From NCBI RefSeq assembly GCF_000516985.1, contig NW_006917103.1, positions 868,001-932,000 of the forward strand: 64,000 nucleotides of DNA. Reading direction: 5' to 3'. The translations under genes and the position numbers were made by a program. Positions within the stretch are counted from its first letter, which is position 1; every line of letters starts with the position of its first letter. Below, piece after piece: positions 1 through 11,546 of the stretch. Source of the DNA: Pestalotiopsis fici W106-1. Taxonomy: Eukaryota; Ascomycota; Sordariomycetes; Amphisphaeriales; Sporocadaceae. Below the pieces are notes generated by a model. The model was given only the letters and a program-made list of their open reading frames with translations, did not search any database and was not told where the DNA came from.

Positions 1-1727
1 TGAGCTGCAATTACTTGCAATCGGTGAACACGGCCGCTGGGAGCCTTGAACTTGAAGGCAAAGGGAATCTCGGCCGGGGGAGCTTCCAGTCCACCAGCAA
101 GGGAATGGGCGGGCGAGTCCACGCCAATGTGCGATGCCGAATCTCCGGGAGCGACAGACTCGTTAAGGCGGTCGCGGGTGTGGTCTGGCGACATGACGGA
201 GCGGGTGTGGACAGTGTGGTGGTGGGAACCCTCACCAGACACCATGGACTCGGTTTCGTTGTCAAAGGAGAGCCAGAACTTGTTCCAAGCGGGACCCTCG
301 TTGTCGCCAGTCGACATGGTGTTGATTTGCTCCAGGGTAGCATAGGTGAGCTTGAGTACATCGACCATTCCTACAATCTCGCCCTGGTCGTTCATGACGG
401 GCAAGTTGAGGTAGTGGCCATCTAGGGAGTATCAGCATCATATTTGCGCATAGGAAATACAAATCGTGACTTACCGTGCATCTTGCGCAGAGCGGCCTGG
501 ATCGACATGTCCATGGGAGCAAAGTCGGGGTGAGGCGTCATGACACGCACGACGCTGCAGTTTGCCGGGTCCAATCCGGGGGCAATGACACGAAGAACAA
601 CATCCTTGCTGGTGAAGATACCAGTAATCGATCCTTGATCCTGAACGAGCACGGCTGTTGTGTGGTTCTCCTTCATGAGTGCTGCAGCCTCCTTGACCGA
701 AGTCCTGACGCTGACAGTAGTAGGGGGCATGCCGTTGAGGACGGACTCGAGCGTGGGTCCAGACATCTTTGACCTCAGAGCCTCAACGTACTGAATAATC
801 TGTTGAGGCTGGCTAGAGCCCAGCTCGGACTGAACACCCTCCAAGGCAGCGTACAGCTTGGTCGAGGAGGAATAGGCGCGCTCCAGCTTCTCCATGGCAT
901 CATAGAAACACTTTGTGATATCCAGAATACCCACAATATCTTGGTTCTCGTCCATGACGGGCAAGTGTCGGAAGCCCTTTCTAACCATGAGCTCGAGGGC
1001 ATCTGTGGCACTGGTGTCGGTGCGGGCGCAAAGAGGGTTCTTGGTCATAATCTCGGCAATGGTCACGTTGACTGCCTTCTGTCCGTCACCAACAACTCGG
1101 AATGCAAGATCCTTGGCGGTAAAGATACCGGCAATGCGGTCATCGTCATCTGTCACCAGCACGCAATCCTCTCTCTTGGCGGCCATCAACTGTGCGGCCT
1201 CGGCGACGGTGGTGCTGGGCTTGATCTGGAGGGCGGGACTGGGCTTGAGGGCCAGGACGGTTCCGGGGGGAGCCTTTCGCGACGTGCGGGCCCGGTTGGG
1301 GAGGTGCTTCTTCTTGTTGAGGTCATTTTCGAGCTTGCGACGGATAGCCTGGCGATTTGAGTGAGCCTCCATTGCCTTTAATTGTTTCAAGGTGACCATG
1401 ATGGGCGGCCTGCGACCCCTTCAGGTTTGTATTAAAGAAGCAGCAGCAGCTGTTTGAGGGCGATATTGCGCGTGCCAAGGACAGAGTGCGTAAGGGGCGA
1501 AAGGGGGGAATCTATCATCATACCTCGTCACGCTTGCTTTGTTTTTGTCTGCTGGCGCTCACGCTGATGGAGGAGGCAGCATCGTTGGGGACGGGCTGGC
1601 TGTGGCCTGCCCCATGCGAATCGAGCACGGGTCTGGGGATGTTGGAGCCGCCAGCAGGGCTGTTCGTGAAAGGGATGGCACCGCGCTGCTGGCCGCGACT
1701 CGGCGTGCCTCTCATTGTGTTGGACAT
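1..1727 (-). CDS. CBS-domain / PB1-domain protein, 3'-truncated by window edge
   Basis: Joins on the minus strand: 1727-1524, 1348-475, 421-1 (continues past the left edge). Four CBS motifs are visible, for example 'VSVRTSVKEAAALMKENHT' and 'GIFTSKDVVLRVI', arranged as two Bateman pairs, followed by a linker and the start of a PB1-like domain ('IPFAFKFKAPSGRVHRL'). CBS pairs usually bind adenosyl ligands and PB1 domains mediate dimerisation; this architecture is that of fungal CBS/PB1 proteins such as S. pombe Mug70. The start at 1727 was chosen because a 68-residue Ser/Arg-rich first exon ends in 'QKQSKRDE' and splices in phase to 'AIRRKLENDLNKKKH'. The 175-nt intron has GTATGA and a CTCAC branch site just before its CAG. 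An ATG at 1399 is open in frame but lies inside this intron. A second intron (422-474) has GTAAGT...CTAG. The role is not known from sequence; family assignment is firm. Confidence 0.9.
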
Positions 1728-3119
1728 GTTCGCATAAAATTGGCGGGACCCGTGATTTCGGCTTCGATTAGGGGTCTATGCAGGGTAGCAGAACAGCTGC
1801 AGTTATTGGTATCGAGTTCCGACAGAACAAACTGCCAATGGAACAAAGGCCGACAAGGCTGGAAACAAGAGGTCAAGAGTTGTTGATAGGGAGGATGTTA
1901 TGGAGAGACGAGGCCAAACAAAAAAAGATTGCCAGGCGATCGATGATGGAACGTCGAATGTTCGGTCACATGGGTTTGAAAGAAGCTCTCGAATGTTTCT
2001 CGCTCTGCCCCAGCACAGGCAAGGTATCGGAATATGGCGCGTCAAAAACTAGGTCGGGGGGAGAAAAAAAGCCGCCAGATCCCGGTAATAAAAAGTTGAG
2101 CTAAGCTCAACTGGTTGCTAGGTGAACACGTTGTCGGGGTCCTCGTGGCCACTAAAAGAAAAGAAGAATCAATCTCTCCCCTCGGTGGTGATTCGTGATT
2201 GTCTTTTAGCGGTCAATCCATTGGTCTTGGACCTGCATTTTTATTTGGCCTTGCCGGTTTGTTCCTTGACAGGATACAAACGGTATGTGGGAAATCAGAG
2301 CTACTAATAAATATTTAGAAGCTGTCGCGCTGCAGGTAGCTGCTAGTGAGTAATTGTTTATGCGTCAGAGACGTGAACCAGGAAAGTCAATAGAACAGGA
2401 CCCTGGCTACCTCGGTAGCACAAAGTATATGATCGCCCTGGCACCCTGTTGCATTCAGCATTGAACAGGCTAATAAAAAGTAGCACCACCCACTTTTTCA
2501 CAATGCGATTGATGCCTCCACTGCATATAACAGTATATACTTTCAAAACTCGTGATTGGGAGCCAGAGACTCCAATTGGTCTTGACGCATTTCTCATTAC
2601 TCAAGTCGGATATGCTTACGGAATGGAATTACCTAGACATCGATCTTGCATTATTTGACAGCTCAACATCCTTGAAGCTGCACCAACCTTATGCTTCTTC
2701 AAGATTGAGACATGCATATTTTGGCATTTGCAACGTTTTCGAATGAATTAGGGGACAATGTCTCGAATCCGTTGAGTAATCTAAGGCGTACGGTAACCGT
2801 AGTGTGAACAATCAGAACTATACCATGCACTGGCAATACATTCAGCCGCCATCGCTAACATTGATGCATGCAGCACATGTTGAAATGAAAGTGGCCACAC
2901 CAGTAAATAAGAGTAATATCATCAGCATCTAGAAAAACAGTAGACTGTTGGCAGCAGCGAGACAATATATGGGGATTGAAAGTGATGAGAGACTCCTTAA
3001 TGTAGGCTCCTATTTCTAGATAAATCACAGCTTGGCCAAAACGTGTCTGGACTGTACGATTGTTCCTTCTAGGCTTAGACACATCTACTTCCAAGCCCCA
3101 AGTCCTCCTGTAAAGTCTT
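1728..3119. other. Intergenic, no gene seen
   Basis: Holds the 5' flank of the CBS/PB1 gene on its left and the 3' flank of tyrosinase 1 on its right. Only short, unconserved open frames on both strands. Confidence 0.6.
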
Positions 3120-4481
3120 CTACTCGGCTTCGACATACTCATAACAGAGATAACCACCCTGAATATCCATCACATCGGCAATGGTAATATTGGGGAGCAA
3201 CCCCAAGGTACTCAGCACGTGGGTCAAGGTCGTGGTATTGCCCCGATCGCCAGGCTGTGTGTCCGTCACGTTTGGAATTGTCGTACACGGGAAACCGGAG
3301 CACGTCCCATTCTGCCAGTCACTGCCCGGTGTCTCGGGGAAACCGACATTCGGGTCCTGTCTGTTGGCTCCCGAAATATCTGTCAATCGAGCCGTCAGGT
3401 TGATCGCTTGCCAGTCCCACTGCAACAATACGTATTAGTAACTGTCTATTTGGGTAGATAGATAATTTTGAAGCAGCTCTTTTAAGCAGTTCGTCTGAGT
3501 CTGCTCTCTTGGAGCACCAATTTGGGCAATGCTTGCTCATGAGACAACCCAGAAAAGGAGAGAAATAACACCGGAAGTTGCTTACCCAAATCTTGTCTAG
3601 CCATGTATGGTGAAGGAAAAATATAGGATCTCCGGGCGAGGAGATGGGATTAGACATCTATGGTGAGTGTCAGTCATGAATATCCAAGGCCTTGTGGTGG
3701 CTTGGAAAGTGTTGGTATACCTCGCGGCCGACCCCGCCGTGCCCTCCGCCATGCGGCCTGCCCTCGATGCAAGGCCAGGCCGTGAGAAAGTCATCGTGCT
3801 CGTAGCAAGCGTCAACTTGTGACTATTCCGATCCCAGACTTTGTTCGTCGCTAATTTGACGATCGATGCAGTGGTCGTGGATCGCATAGCCGGGGCCGAG
3901 AGAGTTGGTGTAGTTTGCGAAGGGGCCGTCGGTAATGCAGCCATCTTCCTCCCGTCCGTCCCCTCCGAAACCATAAACTGGATCAAAGATGACGGACTGA
4001 GTAAAGTTTCCGGCTTCCTTTGGCTCGTCCCAGTATCTGTCTTTAGATTAAGATATTGTTGACTTGTGATGTAGTCTACCGCCTGACTCACGGTTGGGCT
4101 CCAGTGTAGTTGCATTCAGTCTTGAGGTAGTACTCATGCGTATGCATCAGCAGCCGGTGGTAGGGCAAGAAGGCGCCAACACCGTGAACCGTCGCCGCTT
4201 GAATCTGGTGGTTCGCTTGTAGTTCGTCAAAGAGGGTGTTGCAGCCAGGAAGACCGAGCTTTGCTGGAGTGTTCATGATACAGAGCTCTGCGTTCAGATA
4301 TTCCAGCTTTTCATCGTTCGAAAACGTGTGCCTAGGTCAGCCAAGCGTCAGTCAATCCCATCTGAGTAGGTTTATTTCTCTGTATCTACCAAGCACGTCT
4401 CTGGCTGATCTCTGTGCATTCTGCTGCAACGAGAGCCAAGGGCCCCGAGGCAAGAAGTAATGATCTAAACGAAACTCCCAT
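3120..4481 (-). pseudogene. Secreted short tyrosinase 1, interrupted by an in-frame TAG
   Basis: Joins: 4481-4390, 4331-4092, 4036-3721, 3657-3586, 3419-3120 (1020 nt, 339 codons plus stop, counting the internal TAG). The N-terminus 'MGVSFRSLLLASGPLALVAA' is a signal peptide. The CuA region has 'VHGVGAFLPYHRLLMHTHE'; the CuB region has 'HGGGHGG' and 'DPIFFLHHTWLDKIWWDW'. Tyrosinases are type-3 copper enzymes that oxidise phenols to quinones. All splice sites are canonical and all phases agree, yet codon 182 (3823-3825) is TAG, between CuA and CuB, so an unedited product would lack the second copper site. The paralogue at 7298-8490 has CAG at the aligned position, so a single C-to-T change explains the stop. 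No GT-AG intron of plausible size removes it. It lacks the C-terminal lid domain of larger tyrosinases. Divergent from tyrosinase 2. Confidence 0.85.
3823..3825 (-). other. In-frame TAG inside tyrosinase 1
   Basis: Exactly 70 codons after the first full codon of exon 3 (4035). The frame stays open and tyrosinase-like for 34 more codons on the other side, up to the exon end at 3721. Confidence 0.9.
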
Positions 4482-5159
4482 TTTGGTAAAGCGATCCAAG
4501 GGAATATCTGTCAATTCGGTATCGAAGCCAGTTGCTTGATAATCAAATCCTCAGGCTTGCCGTGGCAATGCCTATGTTATATAGACACTGAATTCCATAG
4601 TTGTAGTCATGTGAAGACTTTGTTGCCGTTGCCGGGTCATGGTCATGGTAGAGTTTCCAGCACTTTGAGGCTGGATAGTATACAGCTCGAGACGATGATC
4701 ATTCTGGAACAGGAAAGAGCAGCAGGACAATGTTTACGACGTTCCTCGTTTGGTCAAAGTTTTCCATCCTCCGTGCAAACCAGAATTGATGAGACGCGTA
4801 ATGCCAATTCTTGTTACAGTGACAGTGATATAGAAGTCTACAAAGTAATAAGTAAATTGGAAACAAGGAAACGAATTCTGTACAATATAGTTATGGTGAA
4901 CATGATCGGGTATAATCTCCCGTCCTGTAAAATGCGGAGGCCTGACAGATAATCCTGGCTGACCATCCCGTTTCTTCTGGTAGGAGCATCACTTAGGGGG
5001 AGGACTGCCAAGCTCACTAAGCGCTGACAAAGACGCGGGTAATTTGACAAAGCAGCGTTTATGCAGTTGTACAGTTTCAATGACTCCATATTATTTTGAA
5101 AGACTGGCCATGTACTTGTGAGGTAGGTGCCAGGCTTGAGGTACGGCTGCCCAGAAGCT

Positions 5160-5505
5160 AAACTGTTGAAAACCCCTAAATAACTCCTCCTCTCTTTTTT
5201 TTAATACTGTTTTTTGAGAGAATAAATAGAAATAAAAGAAAGATAAAAAAATAAAATATTAAAAAGGAATAGAAGAAAGAGGAGAGAGAAAAGAAAAAGG
5301 AAAGAGAAAAGAAGGAGAAAAGTGAAAAAAGAAAGAAAAGAAAAAACAGAGAGAGGAGAGAAAAAAAGCGGAAAAAATTAATGGTTAGCATTTAGTAATA
5401 ATATTTTTTGATATTTCTTTTTTAATTTATGTTATATCATCACTTTTTATCGTAGCCATGGTGGTGTGCGCTTATAAGGCCAAAGTCGGGGGTTTTCAAC
5501 AGTTT
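5160..5505. mobile_element. MITE-like TIR element, 346 bp
   Basis: The ends are a perfect 17-bp inverted repeat: AAACTGTTGAAAACCCC at 5160-5176 and its reverse complement at 5489-5505. The trinucleotide GCT lies immediately outside both ends (5157-5159 and 5506-5508), compatible with a 3-bp target site duplication. The interior is A+T- and purine-rich (a GA/A tract from about 5211 to 5390) and has no coding capacity, as expected for a non-autonomous DNA transposon. The superfamily is undetermined: 3-bp duplications occur in PIF/Harbinger-type elements, but those usually target TWA. No second copy was noticed in this window. Confidence 0.65.
5211..5390. repeat. Purine-rich low-complexity tract
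   Basis: Almost uninterrupted A/G on the plus strand (runs such as GAAAGAGAAAAG), bounded by AT-rich sequence, inside the TIR element. The long minus-strand open frame over it (poly-Phe/Leu/Ser) is an artefact of composition. Confidence 0.85.
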
Positions 5506-7297
5506 GCTCGCTGGTGCTCCGTATCAAGGATACCTCGAGGTATAAGCCAGACAAATAATTGCAAGTGGAAACGACTTTGAGCGGAAATTGCAGGAGTTAA
5601 ACAGCGGACATATCGGTCATCATGTTCGATACCGTTGATCGTTGGCGCAATTGTTTTGGTGCGAGAATGGGTAGTAAATGCTCAAATCATATCCCAGTTA
5701 CCTGGGGTTTCTTGTCTGTCGTGGAGTGATTGCTTGTGAAACTTTATCAAAGCGCTTTACCTACCAACGAAATGGATCAAATGTGTAAGCGGCCCCAATT
5801 GCAAGCCTTGCTCACCGATTTACCTAGTGTCGATGCCACAAGTGCATTGACTTTAAGCCGGCATCGGCTGATCGGCTGGATAGGCACTTGAGCAAGAGAT
5901 CCACCTGCCAAGATATATTCCTTCGCTAGGTGATATCTTTTTTTATCTCATGCATGGCTCACACGAGCATTTCAAGAATAATGTCAACGGTGGCCTTGGG
6001 TGGTGTTTTGCCCTGGAGAAATTCTCCGGCCGGGTGATTAATCGGTGAATCGTGAATGGTGGTGCTCGTGATAGTACTTTGTATAGTGCTAATTCGGCCC
6101 CGGCTTGCAGTGTGGGTTAAGTGGGACATGGGCTTCGGCTCCGTCTTATAAGTTGTGCCAAGCTTGCCAAGTTACACTGGCAACCTAGGAATTCGGCTTG
6201 AACGCGTGTTTCCTTCGCTGATTCATCCGCTTATTCATCCCCGTGCCCTATGTGCTATGCAGGAGTTGCAGGCACTCGACGAGCGAGACGCGCGGCTCCC
6301 AAGGATCGACAACCCCAACGTACCAGGAACTGACAGAGGTTCACTTGAACCTTTAGGATTGATCGCAATCGCGGCAATGATAGCACCGATCAACGACTCC
6401 GGATCTACCGATAGGTCTGGACAAGCTCGAGCGCGTAGATCTGTCCCCACGCAAGGTGAGATGGACGGGTCCTTTGAACAAACAAAAAATGTCCATTCGA
6501 ACGTACTTTTGATTCGGTTGTGCTCCTTGAGACAATGTTTGGTTGTCCTTCTACCACTTCGAAATCATGTTGACTATGTCTCCTGTAAACCAAACGCTCA
6601 TTGCGGGGATTGTGGATCCAAGTATGCAACAGCAAACATTCCGACTTTGCACCTTTGCAGATACTCTCAGGTGAAGCAAAATATGAGGAATACACTTCGC
6701 CGGACAATACGCAAGGAGGCTTTCGATAGTCTCGAGATATCGGATGCATGAAATATCCGTCGGCCTATAAAACCCCGTTTCGATAAAGATGAGGCTCAAG
6801 CATTACGGGCGCGTAGCCTAGCGAGGCCCCCCATCTCGCCTCATCCTGGCCGATCCACCCGCGGTGATATGACGGCGGTGCGGTGGGACCGCTTCCACCA
6901 CGAGGCTCGGACATCTGCAAGTCCAGGTTGAAATATTGAAAAAATGCATCATGCTCAGTCTGAGGAAGGTTCGTCATGCTAGCTTTTATGGATCTCAATT
7001 GGGCTACACGACCGGCCGCTCACCTGAGACTTATCTCTCACTCGACTTTGAACATTTTGAGAGGACTACGCGGATACGACATAAACGAAAATAGAGTTGC
7101 AATACGATATATTCGTGAGCTCCACGAAGCTTGGAACCCTGGAATGGGAGCCATTGACTTGAGTATAAGAAGGAGGTGAAAGGCAGCGTTTACCACGGAG
7201 AGTATCTCCTCATCACAATCAGCTTGATTTCATCTTTACAATCGTTCAAAACATTCGTTGAGACGCCGAACCTTACATTCGTTCAAAGAAAAGCAAC

Positions 7298-8490
7298 ATG
7301 ATGAGACGAGCTCTTCTCGCCGCGGCCATGGTCGCCACCATTCCGTCTGTCTTGGCATTGCCAAAGTTGACCAGACGTGATGAGTGTACCAGTACCAAAA
7401 CACAGCGCAAGCCATGGTGAGTGATTCCAAAGTCGACCCTCGATCTCAAGGCAATCATTTCTCACTCTTATATCCAGGTCAATGTTGACAGATGACGAAA
7501 AATCCGCTTACATTGATGCGGAGCTATGTCTCATGTCAGCACCTTCACAATCCGGTGTCGAAGGTGCGGAGAGCCGCTGGGACGATCTGCAGCATAACCA
7601 TATAATCCAGACACAAGTCGTTCACGATGTGGTATGAATATCAGCCAACTGGTCTGCATTTGCGCCTGTACTAATCATTCTATGTAGGGCCAATTTCTCC
7701 CTTGGCATCGTTATCATGTCACCGTCCATGCCGAGCTGCTCCAGGACGAATGTGGTTACACTGGCTCAATCCCCTACTGGGACGAGACAGTTGACGCGGA
7801 ATTGAGTGACCTTTCCACGGCTGATGTCTTTCAGGCCGACGCCTTCGGTGGTGACGGCGATGGTGACAACAATTGCATCACCACGGGACCATTCGCAAAT
7901 CTGACCCTGCATCTGCGACGTCTCGGTGTCGATCCGTCCGACTACTGCCTCAGTCGCTCTCTCAATCTTGCCCAGCTGCAACAGGCAAGCCAGTCGAACC
8001 TGGACAAGTGCATGGCGATTGACAATTACACGTCAGCATGGGAGTGCTGGCATTCCAGCCCCCATAACGCCGGTCACGGTGGCACTGGCGGCGTCATGGT
8101 CGATGTCGTCCTGAGTCCGGAGATCCTATGTTCTACCTCCACCAGTAAATTACCTCAAAGTCTCTAGATTTCAGTCAAAGCAATGTACTCATCATGTCTT
8201 TATTTAGCACCTGGCTCGACGCCCAGTGGTGGAGATGGCAGTCAGCCGATCTAGACAACCGTCTGACCGACATGGGAGGCCGCAACGTGCCCGAGGACAG
8301 CTATATCCAGCAGGGCAACCTCCCCGAGCCCACGGCCGCTTGGACCGACTACTTTGGCGACGACGGCAACGTGACCACGCTCAATCACGTTCTTTATGCT
8401 TCCGAGATCCGCCCCAACGTCACCGTCGGCGATGTCATGGACGTTGGAGGATCCACCATATGTTCTGAATATGTGTACAGCGATGAGTAA
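7298..8490 (+). pseudogene. Secreted short tyrosinase 2 with a -1 frameshift before CuB
   Basis: Exons 7298-7416, 7478-7631, 7688 to about 8144, and a last exon from about 8208 to 8490. The start 'MMRRALLAAAMVATIPSVLA' is a signal peptide. CuA residues are seen in 'VHDVGQFLPWHRYHVTVHAE'; CuB residues in 'HNAGHGGTGG' and in the split 'FYLHH/TWLDAQWWRWQ'. The conserved SPGDP stretch reads CTG-AGT-CC-GGA-GAT-CCT near 8111-8123, so one base is missing. Unrepaired, the frame runs to TAG at 8165-8167. Downstream codons match tyrosinase 1 again after a GTAAAT...TTTAG intron, and the gene ends with 'DVMDVGGSTICSEYVYSDE'. No intron of reasonable length and phase explains the shift. Either a recent pseudogene or a base-call error; it is the clear paralogue of the gene at 3120-4481, facing away from it. 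Confidence 0.8.
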
Positions 8491-9724
8491 TGTTTCAATG
8501 TCTAGTCTAATCTATAGGCGTATACTGGATGGATATGTTCAACGATGTAATGATTGGTGGGTTTCTGGATACTGGAGTATGGTGATTCTATTAGAGATTA
8601 GATGTGCGAGTCTGCGACTTAAGTTTAATATGATAACATTGGCTTTTCGAATGTCTCCGCCTTTGTTGCATGCTTTCTTGATATATCAAGTAGAATCGAC
8701 GCCGTTTGCTCACTCCATCTTTAAACTGTCCAACTCGCAGGGTGAAACAGCTAAATCCCCTCATCGTGGCTGGATGACGGCTGTATAAATTTGAACTATC
8801 AGTAACATTTCCCTACAATTCGAGGGTCTCATTAATGTACATACTCTATATTCCAGGGTCAAGAAGTACAACAGCATGGCTGGTCAGAACCAATCAGGTT
8901 CTGTTGATAAAACACTCGTGTCAATAGCAAGCAAATCATTGGGTCCAAGTATAGCGAGCGAATAGACTGCGGGGTATCGCGCGGGTTGCACAAGTAAGCT
9001 TAATTTAGGAGGTGCGCCCTGTCCAGGACTGCCTTAGACTACGATGTTACTCAGCCTTCAGCATGCCGTTTGGTTCTGTAAAGATGATGACATTAGCCAT
9101 GAAATGGAGATTTCGTAAGAGACAGAATCCGAACACCCGCGTCCAGTTTAGAGTCTATTGCCCGCGCCCATCTGCCAAGGAGACGCATTAGAAGAAGCAG
9201 CAAAGGCGCGATGGTTTCCAATTTTCAAGACACTCGAGTCGAAATGGAGGATATATGCATAAATTATACCTGGAGTTGTGTGCAAATAAACAGTCTCAAA
9301 TAATACTAACTAGAGCAGTCTCCATCCACCATTCAGCCAAGGTTGCCGCAACCTCTTTTGTATGGTTGCAATGCAAATGGGGATGACGCATATTGGCCTT
9401 TCTAGTCGGCACCTTCTTCAGCCACTAAGAGCTCTGCATGGCGGCACGCCGTTGCAGTTGCGCTCCACGACTCTTGCTCCTAGACCTGCCATTCAATAAA
9501 CATGCTCTGTCAAGGAACGTTACGGCTGGTCATCTGGCTCTCCAAAAATCATTAACGGATCCTCGCGGATCTCCCACATGATTATGTTGGCCAGACCTGG
9601 CCAGTTTCAACCTTGCACACAGTCTCACAAGCTATAAGGCCTACCGGCTGGAAAGTCATTCCTCGTACGCCGGGCATCATCACCGACATGCCACGTCGGT
9701 CGTCTCCAACATTGATCAGAGAAT
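8491..9724. other. Intergenic, no gene seen
   Basis: 3' flank of tyrosinase 2 and 5' flank of the phosphoesterase. No open frame with protein-like composition and no structural RNA recognised. Confidence 0.6.
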
Positions 9725-10973
9725 ATGCTTAGTCAAATTGTGCGCTCGCTGCACTGGGCCGGGCTGTCCTCACAAAGGTTTATGCCCAACGCGCAGTCCA
9801 GCAGCCGTGAAACTACTCTGCCCTCCTTGATGTTCACGGAGCAAGGTTCCTTTCAGATATCGATATTCCAAGACCTGCACTTTGGCGAGAGTAAGTCAAC
9901 GGATCGACCATCTTCGACTCGGGTCTAACAACGTTATAGACGCATGGAGCTTTGGACCCGAGCAGGACTTTTACTCGGTGCAAGTCCTTAATGAGGTCTT
10001 GAATCAGGAAAGTCTTGACCTGGTGGTTTTGAATGGCGACCTCATCACGGGCGAGAACACCTTCCTAGAGAACAGTACCCATTATGTCGACGAAATTGTT
10101 GCTCCATTCATCGAGAGGAACTTGACTTGGGCCTCTACGTATGGCAATCATGATTACGATTACAACATTACGGGTGCAACCATCTTGGATCGGGAAATGC
10201 TCTTTCAAAACTCGCGGACTAGGCAAATGGTCGATGGTATAAACTCTGGCATCTCGAACTACTACTTGCCCGTCTACGACCCGTCATGCGCCACCTCCGA
10301 TTGCGCCCCGGAGTTATTGCTTTGGTTCTTTGACTCGAGGGGCGGATGGTACTATCAAACCAAGGATGAGTCGGGAAACAAGGTCGGCCAGCCAGATTGG
10401 GTCGATGAGAGCGTGGTCGACTGGTTCCTTAACACCAACACCGATCTGGTCAGTCACCATGGCAAAGTCATTCCTTCATTGGCATTCGTGCACATTCCCA
10501 CCAATGCCTCGCTTGCACTTCAAGAAAGGGGAATCAATGAATGCAAGCAGCCTGGCATCAATGACGATGTACCTCTAGCTCAACAGGCCCAAGGATGGTG
10601 TGTAGATGGAAGTAACGACGCCGATTGCTCCTACGGCGGCCAAGATGTCCCGTTCATGGAGGCGCTGGTCTCGACTAAAGGTCTACTTGCTGTATTTTCC
10701 GGACACGACCACGGTGATACTTGGTGTTACAAATGGAATGGCCTGTTACCAGGAATGACGGTCAGCGGGAACGGACTCAACCTTTGCTTCAGCCAACACT
10801 CTGGATACGGCGGGTACGGATCATGGCAACGTGGTGCTCGCCAAGTTCGCGTCACCAAGCAAGGCTTGGAAAACTCGGAACTGGATACATGGATACGTCT
10901 TGAGACGGGCTACGTCACGGCAAACGTGACCCTGAATGCTACATACGGTCAGGACAATTATAATCCATGTTAG
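9725..10973 (+). CDS. Calcineurin-like metallophosphoesterase (Dcr2-type)
   Basis: Exons 9725-9890 and 9940-10973 (399 aa). The metal-binding motifs appear in order: 'ISIFQDLHFGE' (D-x-H), 'VVLNGDLITGEN' (GD), 'STYGNHDYDYN' (GNHD), 'LAFVHIP' (H) and 'VFSGHDHGDTWC' (GHDH). The 49-nt intron falls within the first motif region (GAG A/AC GCA) and is phase-consistent. These enzymes hydrolyse phosphomonoesters with a two-metal centre; the family includes yeast Dcr2 and secreted fungal phosphatases. Many NxT/S sites and several cysteines suggest the secretory route, but the N-terminus ('MLSQIVRSLHWAG') is only weakly hydrophobic, so an upstream exon with a signal peptide may be missing. Substrate unknown. 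Confidence 0.9.
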
Positions 10974-11546
10974 AGGCTTCCTTGGATTCTACATGCTTTG
11001 ACCGGTTATTTGTAATTTGGAAGGATGCTAAATTTTTCCTCTGGCAGTAGTCGTAGCTCCACTATATCTTATGTAGCAGGATAAATAACATCGTCTTATC
11101 GTTCCTTCTTGTTCTTGGTCAGGATACCTAACGCTCGTCACGACAGACCCAATGCAGTTTCAAAACATGACGTGCAATTCTTGTTGATCCCCTCTCTCAT
11201 CTCAAATGATCATCACAATCGATCTTCCGATAATATTTCTCAATTCTTAACTTACTCATATACATCTTAAATAAGCTCTGTACATTGTCAACTCCACTTG
11301 TTCATACGGTAACATTGTCTTCTTTTAACTTTGGTTCTAAATATAATCTGATCTGACTCAATTGTCCAGGCCGATTTCTATTGGCTGAGATAGATGACGG
11401 CTGCCGCTATTGGTATGGCTTCGATCACGCCAAGATACTGCGCCGCAGCGGCTCTTTTTGGTGTCTGCCTGTAGCTACAGAATATAATGAGGAGGGATCA
11501 CTGATTTCAAGATGGACTCTTTCAACATCTTTTTTAGCATCCGCAG
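10974..11546. other. Intergenic, no gene seen
   Basis: Short spacer between two plus-strand genes: 3' flank of the phosphoesterase and promoter of the aldo-keto reductase. Confidence 0.6.

Larger units (their letters stand above)
4482..7297. other. Intergenic between the divergent tyrosinases
   Basis: Contains the MITE-like element at 5160-5505. A 198-codon plus-strand open frame (6155-6751) and several minus-strand frames (6235-6998) show no recognisable domain. A TATAAA-like motif sits near 6766. Nothing else is supported. Confidence 0.5.

Noticed and set aside
3786..3830. A tiny intron ending at the TAG in tyrosinase 1
   Set aside because: The nearest GT gives only 38 nt with a non-consensus donor, and the frame is already correct on both sides of the stop.
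5176..5391. Phe/Leu-rich minus-strand frame
   Set aside because: Produced by the purine tract inside the TIR element.
6155..6751. 198-codon plus-strand open frame
   Set aside because: No domain, no signal peptide, no splice partners, and overlapped by equally good minus-strand frames; left as intergenic.
8050..8120. A short intron that would absorb the tyrosinase 2 frameshift
   Set aside because: The only GT-AG options are 17 or 43 nt, one leaves the wrong frame and the other removes the conserved HGG; a one-base deletion is simpler.
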